Position numbers and translations under genes: made by a program
Part shown: positions 38,521-50,716 of the stretch, one piece after another
Layout of the letters: every line of letters starts with the position of its first letter
Numbering within the stretch: the first letter of the stretch is position 1
Origin: Atrichornis clamosus
Taxonomy: Eukaryota > Chordata > Aves > Passeriformes > Menuridae
Assembly (NCBI GenBank): GCA_013400975.1
Contig: WBMZ01008983.1
Span: 1-64,000 of the forward strand
Direction: 5' to 3'
Length of the DNA stretch: 64,000 nt
The notes under the pieces: model-generated
The model's input: the letters and a program-made list of their open reading frames with translations, nothing else
What the model was told of the DNA's origin: nothing
The model's database searches: none

Positions 38521-39231
38521 AGTGCTGCTGGTGAGGTTCTCCTTGTTGGCCTTGCTCATGGACATCTAAAGCCTTTAAAGCATCGTATCTCTTTTTGGAC
38601 CACAGCAGCATAGCAGAACAACCACGTCATTTCCCTTTCACTCCAACTATCCCGTACTCCTTTGATCTTTTTGCTTCTGTTGACTTGCTGGAAAAGGCTA
38701 CTCCTCACATAAGGAGGACTCTCTACAACTTCCAAAACTCAACTTGCCTGATACATTTATGAAGTTCTTAAGTAGTCAGAAAATAGATTTCTCCTCCTTT
38801 TTGAAATCAGCCATATACCCATGGCTTTCTGTGACTACTGACTTCATTTCTTAGATATTCTTAATTTGCTATAAGGTAATCTGCTCCTGTGCTGGAGTAA
38901 GGATCCGGATCTAACTTATCCATCATCAAACAGACATACAGCACACGGCTAGTAAAGTGAATAATGACATTGATCTGTGCATAATCCACATACATCACTG
39001 AAGAGAGTATCATGGCCTTCCTCTCATGACAGTTTCTCCCCAAAGACACAATTATGACTGCTATCTGCTAAAAAAGCTGGTTACAATGACATGGAAATGT
39101 ATGCTGACCATCTTGTGCAGTGATTACCAGTATGCTAATGGCTTGCTGGTTTAAAACACAGATGTTTTAATGTCATGATGAAGGTCCTAATTTAAATCCT
39201 GCTGATAGAAAAACTGTTCTTTGCATGATGC

Positions 39232-39250
39232 AAAAAAAAAAAAAAAAAAA
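39232..39250. repeat. A19 homopolymer
   Basis: Nineteen consecutive A. No retrocopy or SINE is recognised immediately upstream, so there is no evidence that this is a retrotransposon tail. Confidence 0.85.
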
Positions 39251-41055
39251 GGTGGGATAAGAAAGAGAGACTAAAAGTTAAAGCAATTAAATTAGTTGGG
39301 GATAAAGGAGGTCTGAGGTGACTGCCACAAGCAAAAAGTTTATCTCATTTGACACATGAAAATCTTGAATCTTCTTACTCCAATATGCACCACAACATCC
39401 CTGAAGTAGGTCAACCATGTAGGTTAGAGAGGAAACAGAAGAAAAGTCATTATATAGAATGTCTTTGTTGCTTGATTTTCTCTAGACAAGAATCAGAATG
39501 CATAAGGTCACAGAAAGACAATGTTGAGACACCAGAGAGAACAAACTAGCCTTTTGTCTCTCATGATACATGCAGTTCTCAACTGGCTCACAGTCTGTAG
39601 CGTGCAAGGAAAATGACTGCTTAGTTAAATCTTCAGTGATGTCAGATGCATGACCAGTTTTACCTTCTATATTTGCGTGGCTTGAAGTCTTACTTTACTC
39701 AAGGGCAGCTGGTAAGTCCTTTGGCAGTTGTGCACAGAAATTTTGCTGCACATTTGAAAATACTTTTAGAGGGCACAATCGTAACTAATTCTTTTTTAAA
39801 AATACACATGGGAAAAAAGAAATTGCCTTCTCCACTGGCAAAAACATTGAAACTATTCTATCGCTAACACAGCTTAAAAACATAGCAACCTGGTAAAGTA
39901 AGAATTGTTTCCAACTTTATAATAAGTAGCAAGAAAACAGTGTTACCAGAATCTAACAATTTTGAGAAGTAAGCTGAACCAAACGCTTCCACTCCTCCTC
40001 CTCCCATATACCCAAACCACAAAAATTTGCAAAAGATACCCATTGCTGCAAAAACACCTATCCTGATCTAAGCTGATGTATAATGTTATCATAGTGTGTT
40101 AGTCAAGCAAGTATCTGTCTCAAGGGCAAATGAAAACAATGTTAGTTTTCCTGGACTTTGTTCCTCACATAAATAAGCAGACAGCTGCAAAATATTAGGG
40201 ACAAACTAGACTACCTACATCCTCATGATACTGTCCTCCCTTCTGCTGTCAAATTAGGGAGCAAAAGAGGGAGCAAAAGAAAGGAAAACACTCTTGATAT
40301 TATATGGCTTTCTAAGCAAAGTCATGTACTTTTTTCTTTCTCAGTGGGACTACCTCTAACAGTGTTATCCTTGAGAAACATAAATCAGCAGGCAGGTTCA
40401 CAGTCAGTTCGCCAGCAAAAGTATTCTTGTGCTGTCCTGGAGAGAACTCTAAAGGGAACAGGCTACAAATCAGAAAGTTGTTGAAAGTTTTGCAGTATTT
40501 GAATGTCCATAACAGCTCTCTCTGCTGCTGTATTTCAAGAAATGGGTGATGGCACTAAAAATTACCATTTAATTGTCAATTTCACCACAAGACAAGTCTT
40601 ATAATGCAAATACTGTCAAATGCCTAATTATGCAAATCCCCTGAACTGAACTCTCCCTGGAATCAGAGGACAAAGACCTAACTTCCTGCACTGTATAAGA
40701 CATATCCCTTGGATTTTAAATACATTTACAATGGCTGTTACTTGACTGCAATCTTACCTCCTCCCCATTACTGATTACTTCCACTGTTCCTGCTGCAGAG
40801 GAACAGAAGAGAAACACTGCAATGTCAGAGAGCAGAACACTATTGCTGCCTGTTCCAAGCAAGTTTTACCCCAGACAATAATCAGGCTGATACACCCTTT
40901 AGAATAGACCTGTAACTCTTCAAGGCAAAGAGAACACTGCCATAAAAAGCTGCAGAGTCATTATCATGTGTCAGCATAACTCATCTGCCCTCTGAGATCT
41001 ACTTTTGCCATAGGAACAGATTTGTTGGATTGCTGTTTGAGCAACTTTGTATGGC

Positions 41056-41059
<4 letters not shown>

Positions 41060-41099
<40 letters not shown>
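41060..41099. repeat. Compound (CA)n(TA)n microsatellite
   Basis: About 13 CA units followed by about 7 TA units, nearly perfect. A long pure run of this kind is likely to be polymorphic. Confidence 0.92.
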
Positions 41100-44000
41100 T
41101 CTAAATTAGCTTGGAGAACCATTAGAATAATTTAGAGAGCAGAAACTATAGTACAGGTGAACAAAATGAAGCCTCTTCTGGGACAGAAAATATAGCAGCC
41201 ATTTGGCAGTGTAACAACTTAGGAAGGGAAAAGAGATTTTATTAACCCATTCAATTAATATTAGGAAAAAGTATGTATGTTTGTACAACACTGGCATCTG
41301 GCCAAGATATCACTGGAAAAATGTTCCTCCCCACTTGGCAGAGGTTTGTTAATAGCTTCGTTCCTTCAGTACTTACCATGGACTGACAATTTCTGGGTAA
41401 TGACGTGGTTTTGGCTTTCCATGCTGAGTGCGCCACTAGCCAGCATGGCTTTTATTTTCTTAAATCCTGATGCCTATAGGAAACATTCTGGTTCTCCATT
41501 CATTTCATTCCAGGGACACTGGAAGACACATTCCGTCCTAAGGGCCCCTCTCCAAGCTTACGGTGCAGTAAGAGGCAGCAAGCTGAAACATTACCAGAAG
41601 CAGGAAGCAGCAGAGACTTGCACTAATAATCAAACCTACTGTGCCCAGCACACAGATATTCCAGCAGTTAACTGAAAAATATAGGCCCCACATCTGACAA
41701 AATTCAGTGTGACACGAACAAGCAATTGTAGCTGACAGGTTAGTATCACAAAAGAAACTTTTGTTCTTCAGATGATTACTGAGCTAAATTCCTTTTCAGT
41801 GGGCCATCAGAAGAAATTGGCAGTTCTAACTCCTCAGATCACAGCCCTTATGTCCTCTACTGCAAGGCATTTTCTGACCTTTTGTGCTGACTTAGGAAGC
41901 TCATATGTGTATGAGAAAATCCTCAGTGCATATCAAGAGGTGATTCAGAAGTTTTAAATAAGCTATTTTTCCCTCCAGTAAAATGCAGCTATTACATGAG
42001 ATAGGAAAAGACAATTCTATAGCAGCATGCAAAGGAAGCTTAGTGGAAGGTCAGAAATTGTGATACAGAAAACTAAGAACAAAAATCCCATCAACAGAGA
42101 ATCCTGGTTCCTCACTGCTTGAGTTAATCTTGATTTTCAACAGCACAGCCCAGAATAAAGTCCAATGTACTATGAGAAAATTCTGCAGTCTGACAAGCAA
42201 GAACTATTCAGGGCTTTTAAATCCATTTACATGTTTAACTATTTTTACTTTTATAACACTGCACCTGGGGGTAACACAACAGGTACTTTGCACTGATCTG
42301 TTTTTACAACTGTTAGAAGGTTTTAAAACTGAATGAACCCATCAACTGAAGAAAAAAAAGAGCCATGAAACACCCTCCCAGCACACTTAGGCACTCCAAA
42401 CACCAGAATCCTAAACCAGATTCACCCTTCAGAAGACTGGAACTGCAACCTGAGCTACTCTGTCTTCAGTTACTGTCAGTTCATGCTCTGGCTCCATTGA
42501 GGACCTCTGCAGGCACCCAAGGTTTTGCTTCCTTAGTTTTCTCAGAACTGTCTTACTGGAAAAGGTCAGTCCCTCCCTCTCATGCAAACACTAAGGGATG
42601 TTCAGACACAAAAGAGGATAACCAGCTTTCCACTGAGGAATACTCAAGCACATGCCCAGTATGTACTGGTTGCATCAGTTTAGTTCCAAAGGCCATGGTG
42701 ACTGTTTTCATTTCAGAGCAAAGTCAGAGAAAGTAATGTTGTCTGTCTTTTATAGACTGATCACTTTTTGGCACTAAGATCTTTTTCTACTGCTTTTTGT
42801 TTTGCTTATCAAAAGGAAACTGATGAGTCTGGGTGGCACTCTTTATGCTGCCTTGAAGCCACTGTGCTGAAAGGAAGAGAAGACTTGCAAGAGCAGAAGC
42901 AGCAGAAGACATAGACTTTGTAGTTCAGTGGTTCAAGCTGCTTGTGCAAGTGTTCCTGCATTTTGCAATAAATATTCACCTGAAGTAAATGTTCATCTCT
43001 TAGAAGGAAAGCCTTTCAAATCATTCTGGAAAAGGAACCAGAGTACACAGGACTTTACACTCAGAGATGACAGCACTTTCCAAGAAATGTCAGGTTATGT
43101 TGGCAAGCACCCGCACACACACACAAATCCACACACATGCATACAGTGAAGGCTGCAGAAAAGCTATCACTGACTGATAGGTTTCAGATCCAGTAATATT
43201 CCAAACCAGGAATTAAAATCATTACAGAGAATTGGAATATTTGGATTGCATATGCCCCTATAAGACTTATCTTTACTATTGAAGTAGAGGCCAAATATGC
43301 TTGGATTTACAAGACACTCAAAACCTACTACTGTCTGTGCAACATGTTAATAATAGGTAAGATCTGACTCTTCAGATACCATGGGGACCATCTGGTACCG
43401 GGAAAACAAAGAAAGCTTTGCCACTAATTTCATCGCTAATGAATCTGGAACATCAATAAACAAGAATATCGTATTTCTTTTAAAGGAAGAACCTAAGCAA
43501 AATAATAATATTTTAATCTCATTAGCAAAGGACAATTACAGACACAATTTCAAAAGTTGCATTAACTTCACCTAAACCAACAACAACTACAAGATTCATG
43601 GGCTAAGAAAAAATTTGAACAAAAAGAAGTCAATAAACATCAAATGCACTATTGGATCAAAAGTGTTCAAAGAGAACAAATAAAAGGGTTATTTGAAGAC
43701 ATAACTAGCCAAAAATAAGTTGATTTGCTGTGTTATCAAATTCAGCTGAGAAAGGGAGGCACCCTGATTTTATCGGAGTAAATATTTTCTTTTACAGATT
43801 TATTGCAAGGTTAATACAAATGGAGTCCTTCCCTAAGCTGGCATCCATCATCCAATTCTAAAGTAAAGCAACAATAAGGAAGTTAATTGTTCCATTCTCT
43901 GAAGAAGTACCTCATTAATAAGAACGCTTAGATTTTCCTAGGATTACCAACTTCAGTGGCCATTGAAGCTGGAGTACAATCTACTTCAGCATTCTCTGGG

Positions 44001-44513
44001 TTCTTGCTATTTATTCTGTTAGCTCACCCATGGATATCAACTTGACTGGCTTGACTTTCTTTGGCAGTTACTCATAGTCAGTCAACCATAGCAGTTTAGC
44101 CATTTTATGCTATTTCAGATTAATGCCCAGGTGTACTGCAGAGCTGAGAACCAATCTGGTGCCCTCCAGAGACTTTTGTAAACATCTCCTCCCACTTTCA
44201 AGATCAGAGAAAACTCTTAAAACTTTCTTACTGCCCTACACTTCAGGCAGTGAAGTCTCACCACACTCCTGTGAAAGGCGGAAATATTGCATTTAGTCAG
44301 TAATTTTGTGATCTCTTGAATCTTAGAAGGAGCTGTTGTTATTTTAACTGTCTTTAGTTTAAGTTGGTATCCACTCTTGTTCATGGATACACTGAGAAAA
44401 TTAGGAACTACCTTGGAACTTATACACTTCAGAGGTTTTAATAAATGCGGTCCACCTGCATAACTCAATGAATAGGGAGTTGGTTAGCTATGAAATTAAG
44501 ATTAATAGGGTAT

Positions 44514-44990
44514 TGTTGGAGTAGAAGGATTTTGGGTTATTGACTAATTGAAGATGGATGACATGTTCTGAACACCAGTTAGAACAATAAGATAAAAAAG
44601 AGGGACTCAGCAGGGAGAGACTGTGCGTGCTTATGAGCAATCAAGCTTCACTGGGCCACCAGGAGGACAGTATGATGAAGAGGAAGAACGATGAAGCAAC
44701 AAGGACCCCTCTCAGTATTGTCCAGGGACCCCAACTCAAAATTACCAGAAATGGATGCTAGATGGTAATCTCATCCCACAAAATAAGGCAAGAAGAAACT
44801 GGACACCCATTCAATGAGGTAACTTTTTGGGACATGAGAGTGAAATGAGGGAAAGGCCTTTGTGTTACAATGTATATAAACCCTAGAAATTTCTTTTTTC
44901 TTCAGACACTCATGGTGAATAAATGACCATCTGTCCCCAGTCTGGCCAAGCATTGTTATTAGGAATGTTCACCCCACAGCTCATGACTAT
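44514..44990 (+). mobile_element. Candidate LTR of a second ERV family
   Basis: The segment begins with 'tgttggagtag'. It contains a strong TATA box 'tatataaa' at 44,873-44,880 and an AATAAA signal 38 bp further on at 44,918-44,923. It then continues through 'ctgtccccagtctggccaag'. That order and spacing resembles the U3-R-U5 layout of a retroviral LTR. I see no proviral genes and could not confirm the ends or a target-site duplication, so both boundaries are guesses. It could also be a promoter-like sequence of another origin. Confidence 0.35.
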
Positions 44991-45279
44991 GGGGTTTCAA
45001 CATTTTAAGTTAGCTATTTTGCTTCATCTGGAAGCTAATGCTGTGTATGGCCTTAGATTGAGATTGTCCATTACCTTGAATCATGTGCTGCCTCTTATAC
45101 ATTCCCAGCATCCAGAGAAAGGCTTATCCAAACAACTTCTCATTTCTGTCTTTCACATAGTGACATGATCAAATCATTAATAATTTCTGATAATTTAATA
45201 GTTACTCCAAGCTTTTCCTTTTCCTTTGAGACCATCAAAGTTAAAAGTAAACATTAAGAGAGTTTTGTGCTTCTGCTTT

Positions 45280-45293
45280 AAAAAAAAAAAAAA
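45280..45293. repeat. A14 homopolymer
   Basis: Fourteen consecutive A followed by G and more A. It lies about 300 bp after the candidate LTR and has no clear relation to it. Confidence 0.8.
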
Positions 45294-46489
45294 GAAAAAG
45301 CCAATTCAAAATGCAGATGACATTAAAAAACAAGTGAAATATAAATTGGAAGATTTTGGCTGTCTCTCTTGGAGTAATCATGTCAGAAAAAAAGCACTGT
45401 GTGGAGTTCAAATGTGGCACACAGATTATAAGTTTAAGAAGTTTTCTTAAGTACCATTAGGTAATTTTAGAGTTTGTCCTTGCCAACAAGGGGAAGTGGG
45501 CCATTACACAAGCAGCACTAAGAAAGGATCATCTGCCACAACCAGCAGAGGCTGGTTGGTTGAATTAGTAGCTGGAGTCTGCAGCTGAGAAGCCTTGTAC
45601 TTATTTCTTTGTCTGTCTCAGTCAACAGGAATTAATAAAAGAAAGTTTAAAAAACAAAGCAGTGTCCATTTTGCCCTGCAAAGAGTATTGGAGGTTCCCC
45701 CAGGAAGACAAACTACTTGCCTTTTTGGGATCATATTCTGATAAAGAGGTTATTAGTCAAAACTTTAGGTACTGTGTAACAGAATTGGTGGTGGAAGACA
45801 AATTTCTATCTGGGTGAAGAAATCTAGATCATATGAGCATTATAGAGGAGAATGCTGGGGACATATAGCAGCCAAGAAGAGATGAAATATAAATGAGAGA
45901 AAGATATAATTTGTTTTATTCATGAAGAAAATATTATGAAGAAAAAGAAAAGTAAAAATAATCTGTAACTAGTAAGCCTGATCTTCAATATTCTAATTTT
46001 TGTAGTCAGCCACACCACTGTGAAAGCAATTTTCAGCTTTCAATAATTTAAAATTTATCTGTGATTTCACTCATAACTTTTATTTCCACCCTATCTTTTT
46101 CTCTTTGTCTACAAGACATATAATCCAAGATGCATTTTCTGAACAAGTAAGTGTGTATAAGTAGCTACACTCTGAAAGGTTTTACAGAAAAAAACTTTGC
46201 TTGCCACACCTCCTGTTACCCCTCTCCAGAGTCACCTGCCTGTGTGTCCCAGCAGCTATCAGCTACACTGCCTCAAAGGGTTTTGGAAGAAGGCTCTGTC
46301 AGCCACGAGTTACAGCACAGAACATTTTGGCAGGGTCAGATTCAGACTAGTTTGCCATCTAGGGTTATACCACAAAATGTCATTTAAAATGTAGTTTCCA
46401 GCACAAAAGAAATTGTAACATTTGTTCTAAGTGACCACATTGGTGAAATGGTTAAAGAACTGCAATGAAGGGATGTGGACTTTTAAGGA

Positions 46490-48763
46490 AGAAGAGGCAG
46501 GGACAGTGATGTGAGGAGTGACTTGCTGTGTGAGAGAATTAGAAATGCAAACAACTCTGCCTTGGGACAGGACAGGAGCCTGTCAAGAGCTTCTGCATCA
46601 AGATTAGTGGGCAGACCAACATGGGCACTGTTGTGGAAGGTACCTGTATAGCCAGCCTGCTCAGGAAAAGGCAGATAACATCTTCAGCAAACAAGTGGAA
46701 GACTAAGAGTCACAGCCTCTGGTCCTCAAGGGGAACTTTAACTCTGCTTAAGATCTACTGGAAGGACAGTCCAGCAGGACTCAAGTAATCTAGGATACTT
46801 CTGGAAAGCACTGCAGCCTCTGGAACACACAGTGGAGGAGCTAAGAAGGAAAGGTGCTCAGCCAGGTCTGATACTTAAAGAAGATGGAAGAACTGTTGGG
46901 GAACATGAAAGTTGGAGACTGTCTTGGCTGTGGTGAGTATAAAGTGGTGAAGGTCAGGATCCTGAAAGGAGAGAGAAAGGCAAAAATCAAGACCACAGCA
47001 TTGGATTACACAAAAGGACATTTCCACCTCTTCAGAGGTCTGCTTGGAAGAATCCCATGAGACAAAATCCTGTGGACAAAAAGGTTCCAGTAGGGCTGGC
47101 TGATATACAAGGATCATCTCCCATAGCTCAAGAAAGGTCTGTCCAGACAAGTATGAAATCAAGCAGGAAAGTTTTGCGTGAGGTCTGCATGGATGAGCAA
47201 TGAGCAAGTTGCTCCTAACAGAAATTGAATCTGGGAAGGTATGTGAACAGCAACAGTAAAGGGTTTTACAAGCAAAAGAAACTCAAAGGAAAATATAGAT
47301 CTGCTGCTGAACAGAGCACAGGAACTGGTGACAAATGACAGAAAAGTCAGTGCCTTCCTAGGCTCAATCTTTACTAATAAGATTGGCCTTTAGAAATCCA
47401 AGGCCTCTGAGATCAGAGAGAAAGTATAGGAAAAAGAATAATTATCCTCAATGAAGAAGAACTGGCTTAGGAAAAAGTTAAGCATCCTTGACATGCATAA
47501 CTCCAAGGGGCCTGAAGAGATGCACCCAAAAGAGCTGCAGGAACAGTCTGATAATGCAAGGCCACTCTTGATTACCTTTGAAAGGTCATGGTGATTGAGG
47601 GACATTCCTAGAAACTGTGAGAAAGCAAAGATCACTCCTATCTTCAAGAAGGATGAGTAAGAAGTGTGGGGAACTCCAGGACACACAGCCTCACCTCAGT
47701 CTCTGAGAGGGCATTGGGAGAAAATCTTCCTGAAATACGTTTTCAAATACATGAAGGACAAGAAGTTTATTGAGAGTAGTCAGCGTGGATTTACAAGGGG
47801 AAAACACACCTGTCCAATCTGCTGGCTTTTACAATGAGGTCACTAGCTAGGCAGATAATGAAGAGAGCAGCTGGTGTTTTTTACCTTGATGCCATTGAAG
47901 TCACTGTATCACTGCCATCACAGACAAGCTGACAAGTATGGGTTAGAAAAGTGGTCAATGACATGGACTGAAAATGGTCTGAGCTGTTAGGCCTGAAGGG
48001 TTACTACCAGTGGCATGAAATCCAGTTGGAGACAAGTCAGTAGCTGTGTACCTCAAGGCTCAATACTAGGGCAAATACTTACTCTTTTCACCTATGACTT
48101 GGACAATGGGTCAGAGTACACCCTCAGGAAGTTTGCAGATGACACAAAGCTGGAAGTAGTGGCTGAAACACCACAAGAGTGCACTGCTGTTCAGAGGAAT
48201 CTAAACAGATTGGAAAAACAGGCAGAGAGAAAACTCATTAAGTTCAACAAGGGTAAATGCTCAGTCCTGCTCCTGGGGAGGAACAACTGAGCCACCAGTA
48301 CATTCTGGCAGTTGTGTGGCTGGAAAGAAGCTTTGCTGAGGAGAACCTTTGGGTTCTGGCAGACCAAGCTGACCATAGGTGAGCAATACACTCTCCGGGT
48401 GAAAAAGGCAAACAGTATCCTGGGCTGCATTAAGAAGAGCACTTGCAGCAGGTCAAAGAAGGTGATCCTTTCCTCTACTCAGCTCTGGTGAGCACACACC
48501 TGAATGCTGGATCCAGTTCTGGACTTCTCAGTAGAAGAAAGGCATGGATTTAACTGACCTGTATCCAGTGCAGGGCCACAATGATAATGGATGAGATAAT
48601 GGATGTTGTAGTCAAGAACTACAACAGGTTGCCCCAGAAAGGTTGTGGAGTCTCCCTCTCTGGACTGGACAACCTGCTCTACGTGACCCTGCTTTGAGCA
48701 GGTAGGTTGGATTACATCATCTCAAGAGGTCTCTTCCAACCTAAATTATTCTGTGACTCTCTA
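46490..48763 (+). mobile_element. CR1 LINE (f), the only plus-strand copy
   Basis: A degraded 2.3-kb CR1 in plus orientation. In order it shows: endonuclease region ('ggtcctcaaggggaacttta' at about 46,721), RT start ('aagagatgcacccaaaagag' near 47,515), 'atcactcctatcttcaagaa' near 47,631, motif blocks 'cagcgtggatttacaag' near 47,780, RT motifs B and C (48,015-48,290), and the 3' UTR. The 3' terminus is 'aaattattctgtgactctc' near 48,742-48,760. The 5' edge is approximate. Stops and frameshifts are frequent. Confidence 0.86.
48015..48290 (+). pseudogene. CR1 RT C-terminal relic with FADD catalytic motif (copy f)
   Basis: A 91-codon open frame that holds motif B (SSCVPQGSILG, residues 9-19), then YDLDNGSEYTLRKFADDTKL. 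The RT active-site FADD is intact at residues 40-43 (48,132-48,143). It continues with KQAERKLIKFNKGKCSVLLL, a standard CR1 segment. Upstream motif A is out of frame and degraded, so no enzyme is made. It is the only place in the window where the catalytic Asp-Asp pair of a CR1 RT survives. Confidence 0.88.
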
Positions 48764-50431
48764 ATTCCGTCCAGTACAGCTCCAAATGTCAGGATCAGTG
48801 CAAGAGAGCTCACTGTCTTAATATGCTGCACTCATGGCCTTCAAGGAGAACCTTTACCCCAGAGCTGCTGGGGGATGATGTAAACATGATGACATTAGGA
48901 GGTGAGGGGCCTGTTCCCATTACCCAACCTGGAGTTGTACTGTACAGCTCCCATCTGGAGTTGTATTTCAACAGCTATTTGAATGCTTTGACAGAGTAAC
49001 TTAGGCATGAGATGTAGACCAAATACTACTGATTACAGGTATCTTGACAGGTTCAGAGAGCAATTCCTTCCCCAAGAGCAAGAGAGGAATGTACGCACTT
49101 CCGTCCAACCACACAGCCTGGAGACTGGAAACAGATTAAGGGATGCAGATAACGTAGGTACATGTTCAGCCAGGTACCTTGGTGAAGGCAGAACATGACC
49201 TTGACACTGGACAGTTTGTTTTCTCATTGCTGGAAGAGCGAAAGCCAGTTATCACTGTATAAGTTTGTAAATATCTATCTAGTAGTCTGGGAGCAGAAAT
49301 TTACGAGGTTTATCACAATATGTAACATGCAGTAAAACTGAAAAAGAGTTGCTCAGTTTAAAATGTAATACTCTGAAAGTCAAACTATTAAAAGAAATGG
49401 GGACTCTGAATTCTCTAAAGGAACAGTGTTTTAATAAGACCTTAAAATCCATTTGTGGCCTCCACAGCTACATATCCCCATGATGCTGAAAGAAGGTACA
49501 GTTCTTTAGTCGTTGCTATTTCCAGTGTGAGCTTTTATGGGTTTAATTGCAGGATAAAGCAAAATTCAAAATAGCTTTCAAAGGTGGTTGCAATTTTTTT
49601 TCTATGATCTCTGCAGCTGCTTGACACTGAACTCTTTGTCAAAGTAGAAATCTAGTTTTGTTGTCCCGTGCTACACATCCCATAAACTGGTTTGGTGCAC
49701 TACAGTAGTACTGCTGTACGTCTGAGGATCCCACCAGTTGGAGAAATTTTCTGTGACCTTTAAGACGGTTTTGGCTAAGCAATGAACACTGACTGCAACT
49801 GGTGAAAAGTACTGAGTTCTTTTAAATTTATTTGTTTTGGCCTACATACTCTGAAATACTTCCTATAACAGAAATCATTAGTTTAATGCTCCCAGTAATA
49901 TAACATATAATCAGTCTGTCCTAGAAAGGTTTTGTAAAACATTTAGATTTTAGATTCAAAAATCTCTCTGGAAGTCAATGGTATTTAGAGTCTGACTCTG
50001 TTTCCCCTGTATTTATGAAACCCATCCTGATAATAAAAAATGTCAGGGGAAATTGCACTACCAACAAAACAAGATCCTGATACAACAAACATAGCTTTTG
50101 TAAATTAGCTCTATAAAAACTCACATTAAAAAAAGTCTGCTGAAAAAAACCAAGGAAAGTCCTATTGTCACCAGCATTCACTTTGAGAATTAAAAGATAG
50201 AGAAAGTTTATTTAAAGAGGAACTGTGTAAGACACTGTAAATGGAATGAAAAGAAGTTTTGTGTGCTTTAGCAGCTGAGGCCTTATAATAGGAGACATGC
50301 AAGGGTAAGCTTGGGCAGATGATAGGAGATATTAACAAGGAAAGCCTTCATTTTAGATAGAGCCTTTAGATAAGGCTATATTTCATGTGGTAATTTTTTC
50401 ATTTTGAATATATATATCTTTGCTTGCTTTA

Positions 50432-50465
50432 CTTCTCAGTAAAACTTCTCAGTAAAACTTCTCAG
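50432..50465. repeat. 13-bp tandem repeat (cttctcagtaaaa)
   Basis: Two full copies of 'cttctcagtaaaa' (50,432-50,444 and 50,445-50,457) and an 8-bp partial third copy. It is a recent-looking slippage product. Confidence 0.9.
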
Positions 50466-50695
50466 CTCATGTGCAAGCAGCTGAATCTTTTGAAAGGCAT
50501 CCTCAGTGTCCTGCTACCCAATCATCTGCAGGAGGCATCAACTATGCAAAACTAAAACTTTATGACAACACTGGTGGCAAATGTCCACATGAGTGAATAA
50601 CCTCAATTTCTTTGAGTCATCAAACTTCAGTTGTGTTGGTTTTTTTACTCTTTTTCTGCTGTTCATTTCTCAGAAGACAAATTATTTTACCCTTC

Positions 50696-50716
50696 TTTTT
50701 TTTTTTTTTTTTTTTT
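50696..50716. repeat. T21 homopolymer
   Basis: Twenty-one consecutive T. On the minus strand this is an A run, but no retrocopy is recognised next to it. Confidence 0.85.

Larger units (their letters stand above)
35963..38530 (-). mobile_element. CR1 LINE (e), 5' part: RT, endonuclease and ORF1 relics
   Basis: The continuation of the CR1 begun at 34,936. Moving right (towards the element's 5' end) it has: 3' UTR (to about 36,235), RT motifs (36,236-36,600), endonuclease-RT linker (translated YKYMSTKTKIKK near 36,700), endonuclease (37,033-37,491), the 'tttagtttaaagtccatctc' block near 38,004, and an ORF1 region near 38,311-38,520. RT residues after [10 protein letters not shown] jump directly to the 3' UTR at about 36,235, so most of the RT domain is deleted. 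With the LTR removed the element still spans about 2.9 kb, making it the most complete CR1 in the window by extent. Confidence 0.88.
38531..46489 (-). other. 8-kb non-coding stretch, probable MOB3B intron
   Basis: Mostly unique sequence with no supported gene. It includes a 19-A run, a CA/TA microsatellite and a candidate LTR, each listed separately. The 132-codon frame at 41,277 and the 123-codon frame at 42,365 resemble nothing I know and look like chance frames. Confidence 0.5.

Noticed and set aside
41277..41675. 132-codon open frame on plus strand
   Set aside because: No recognisable domain, start context or splice signals. Its length is compatible with chance in 64 kb.
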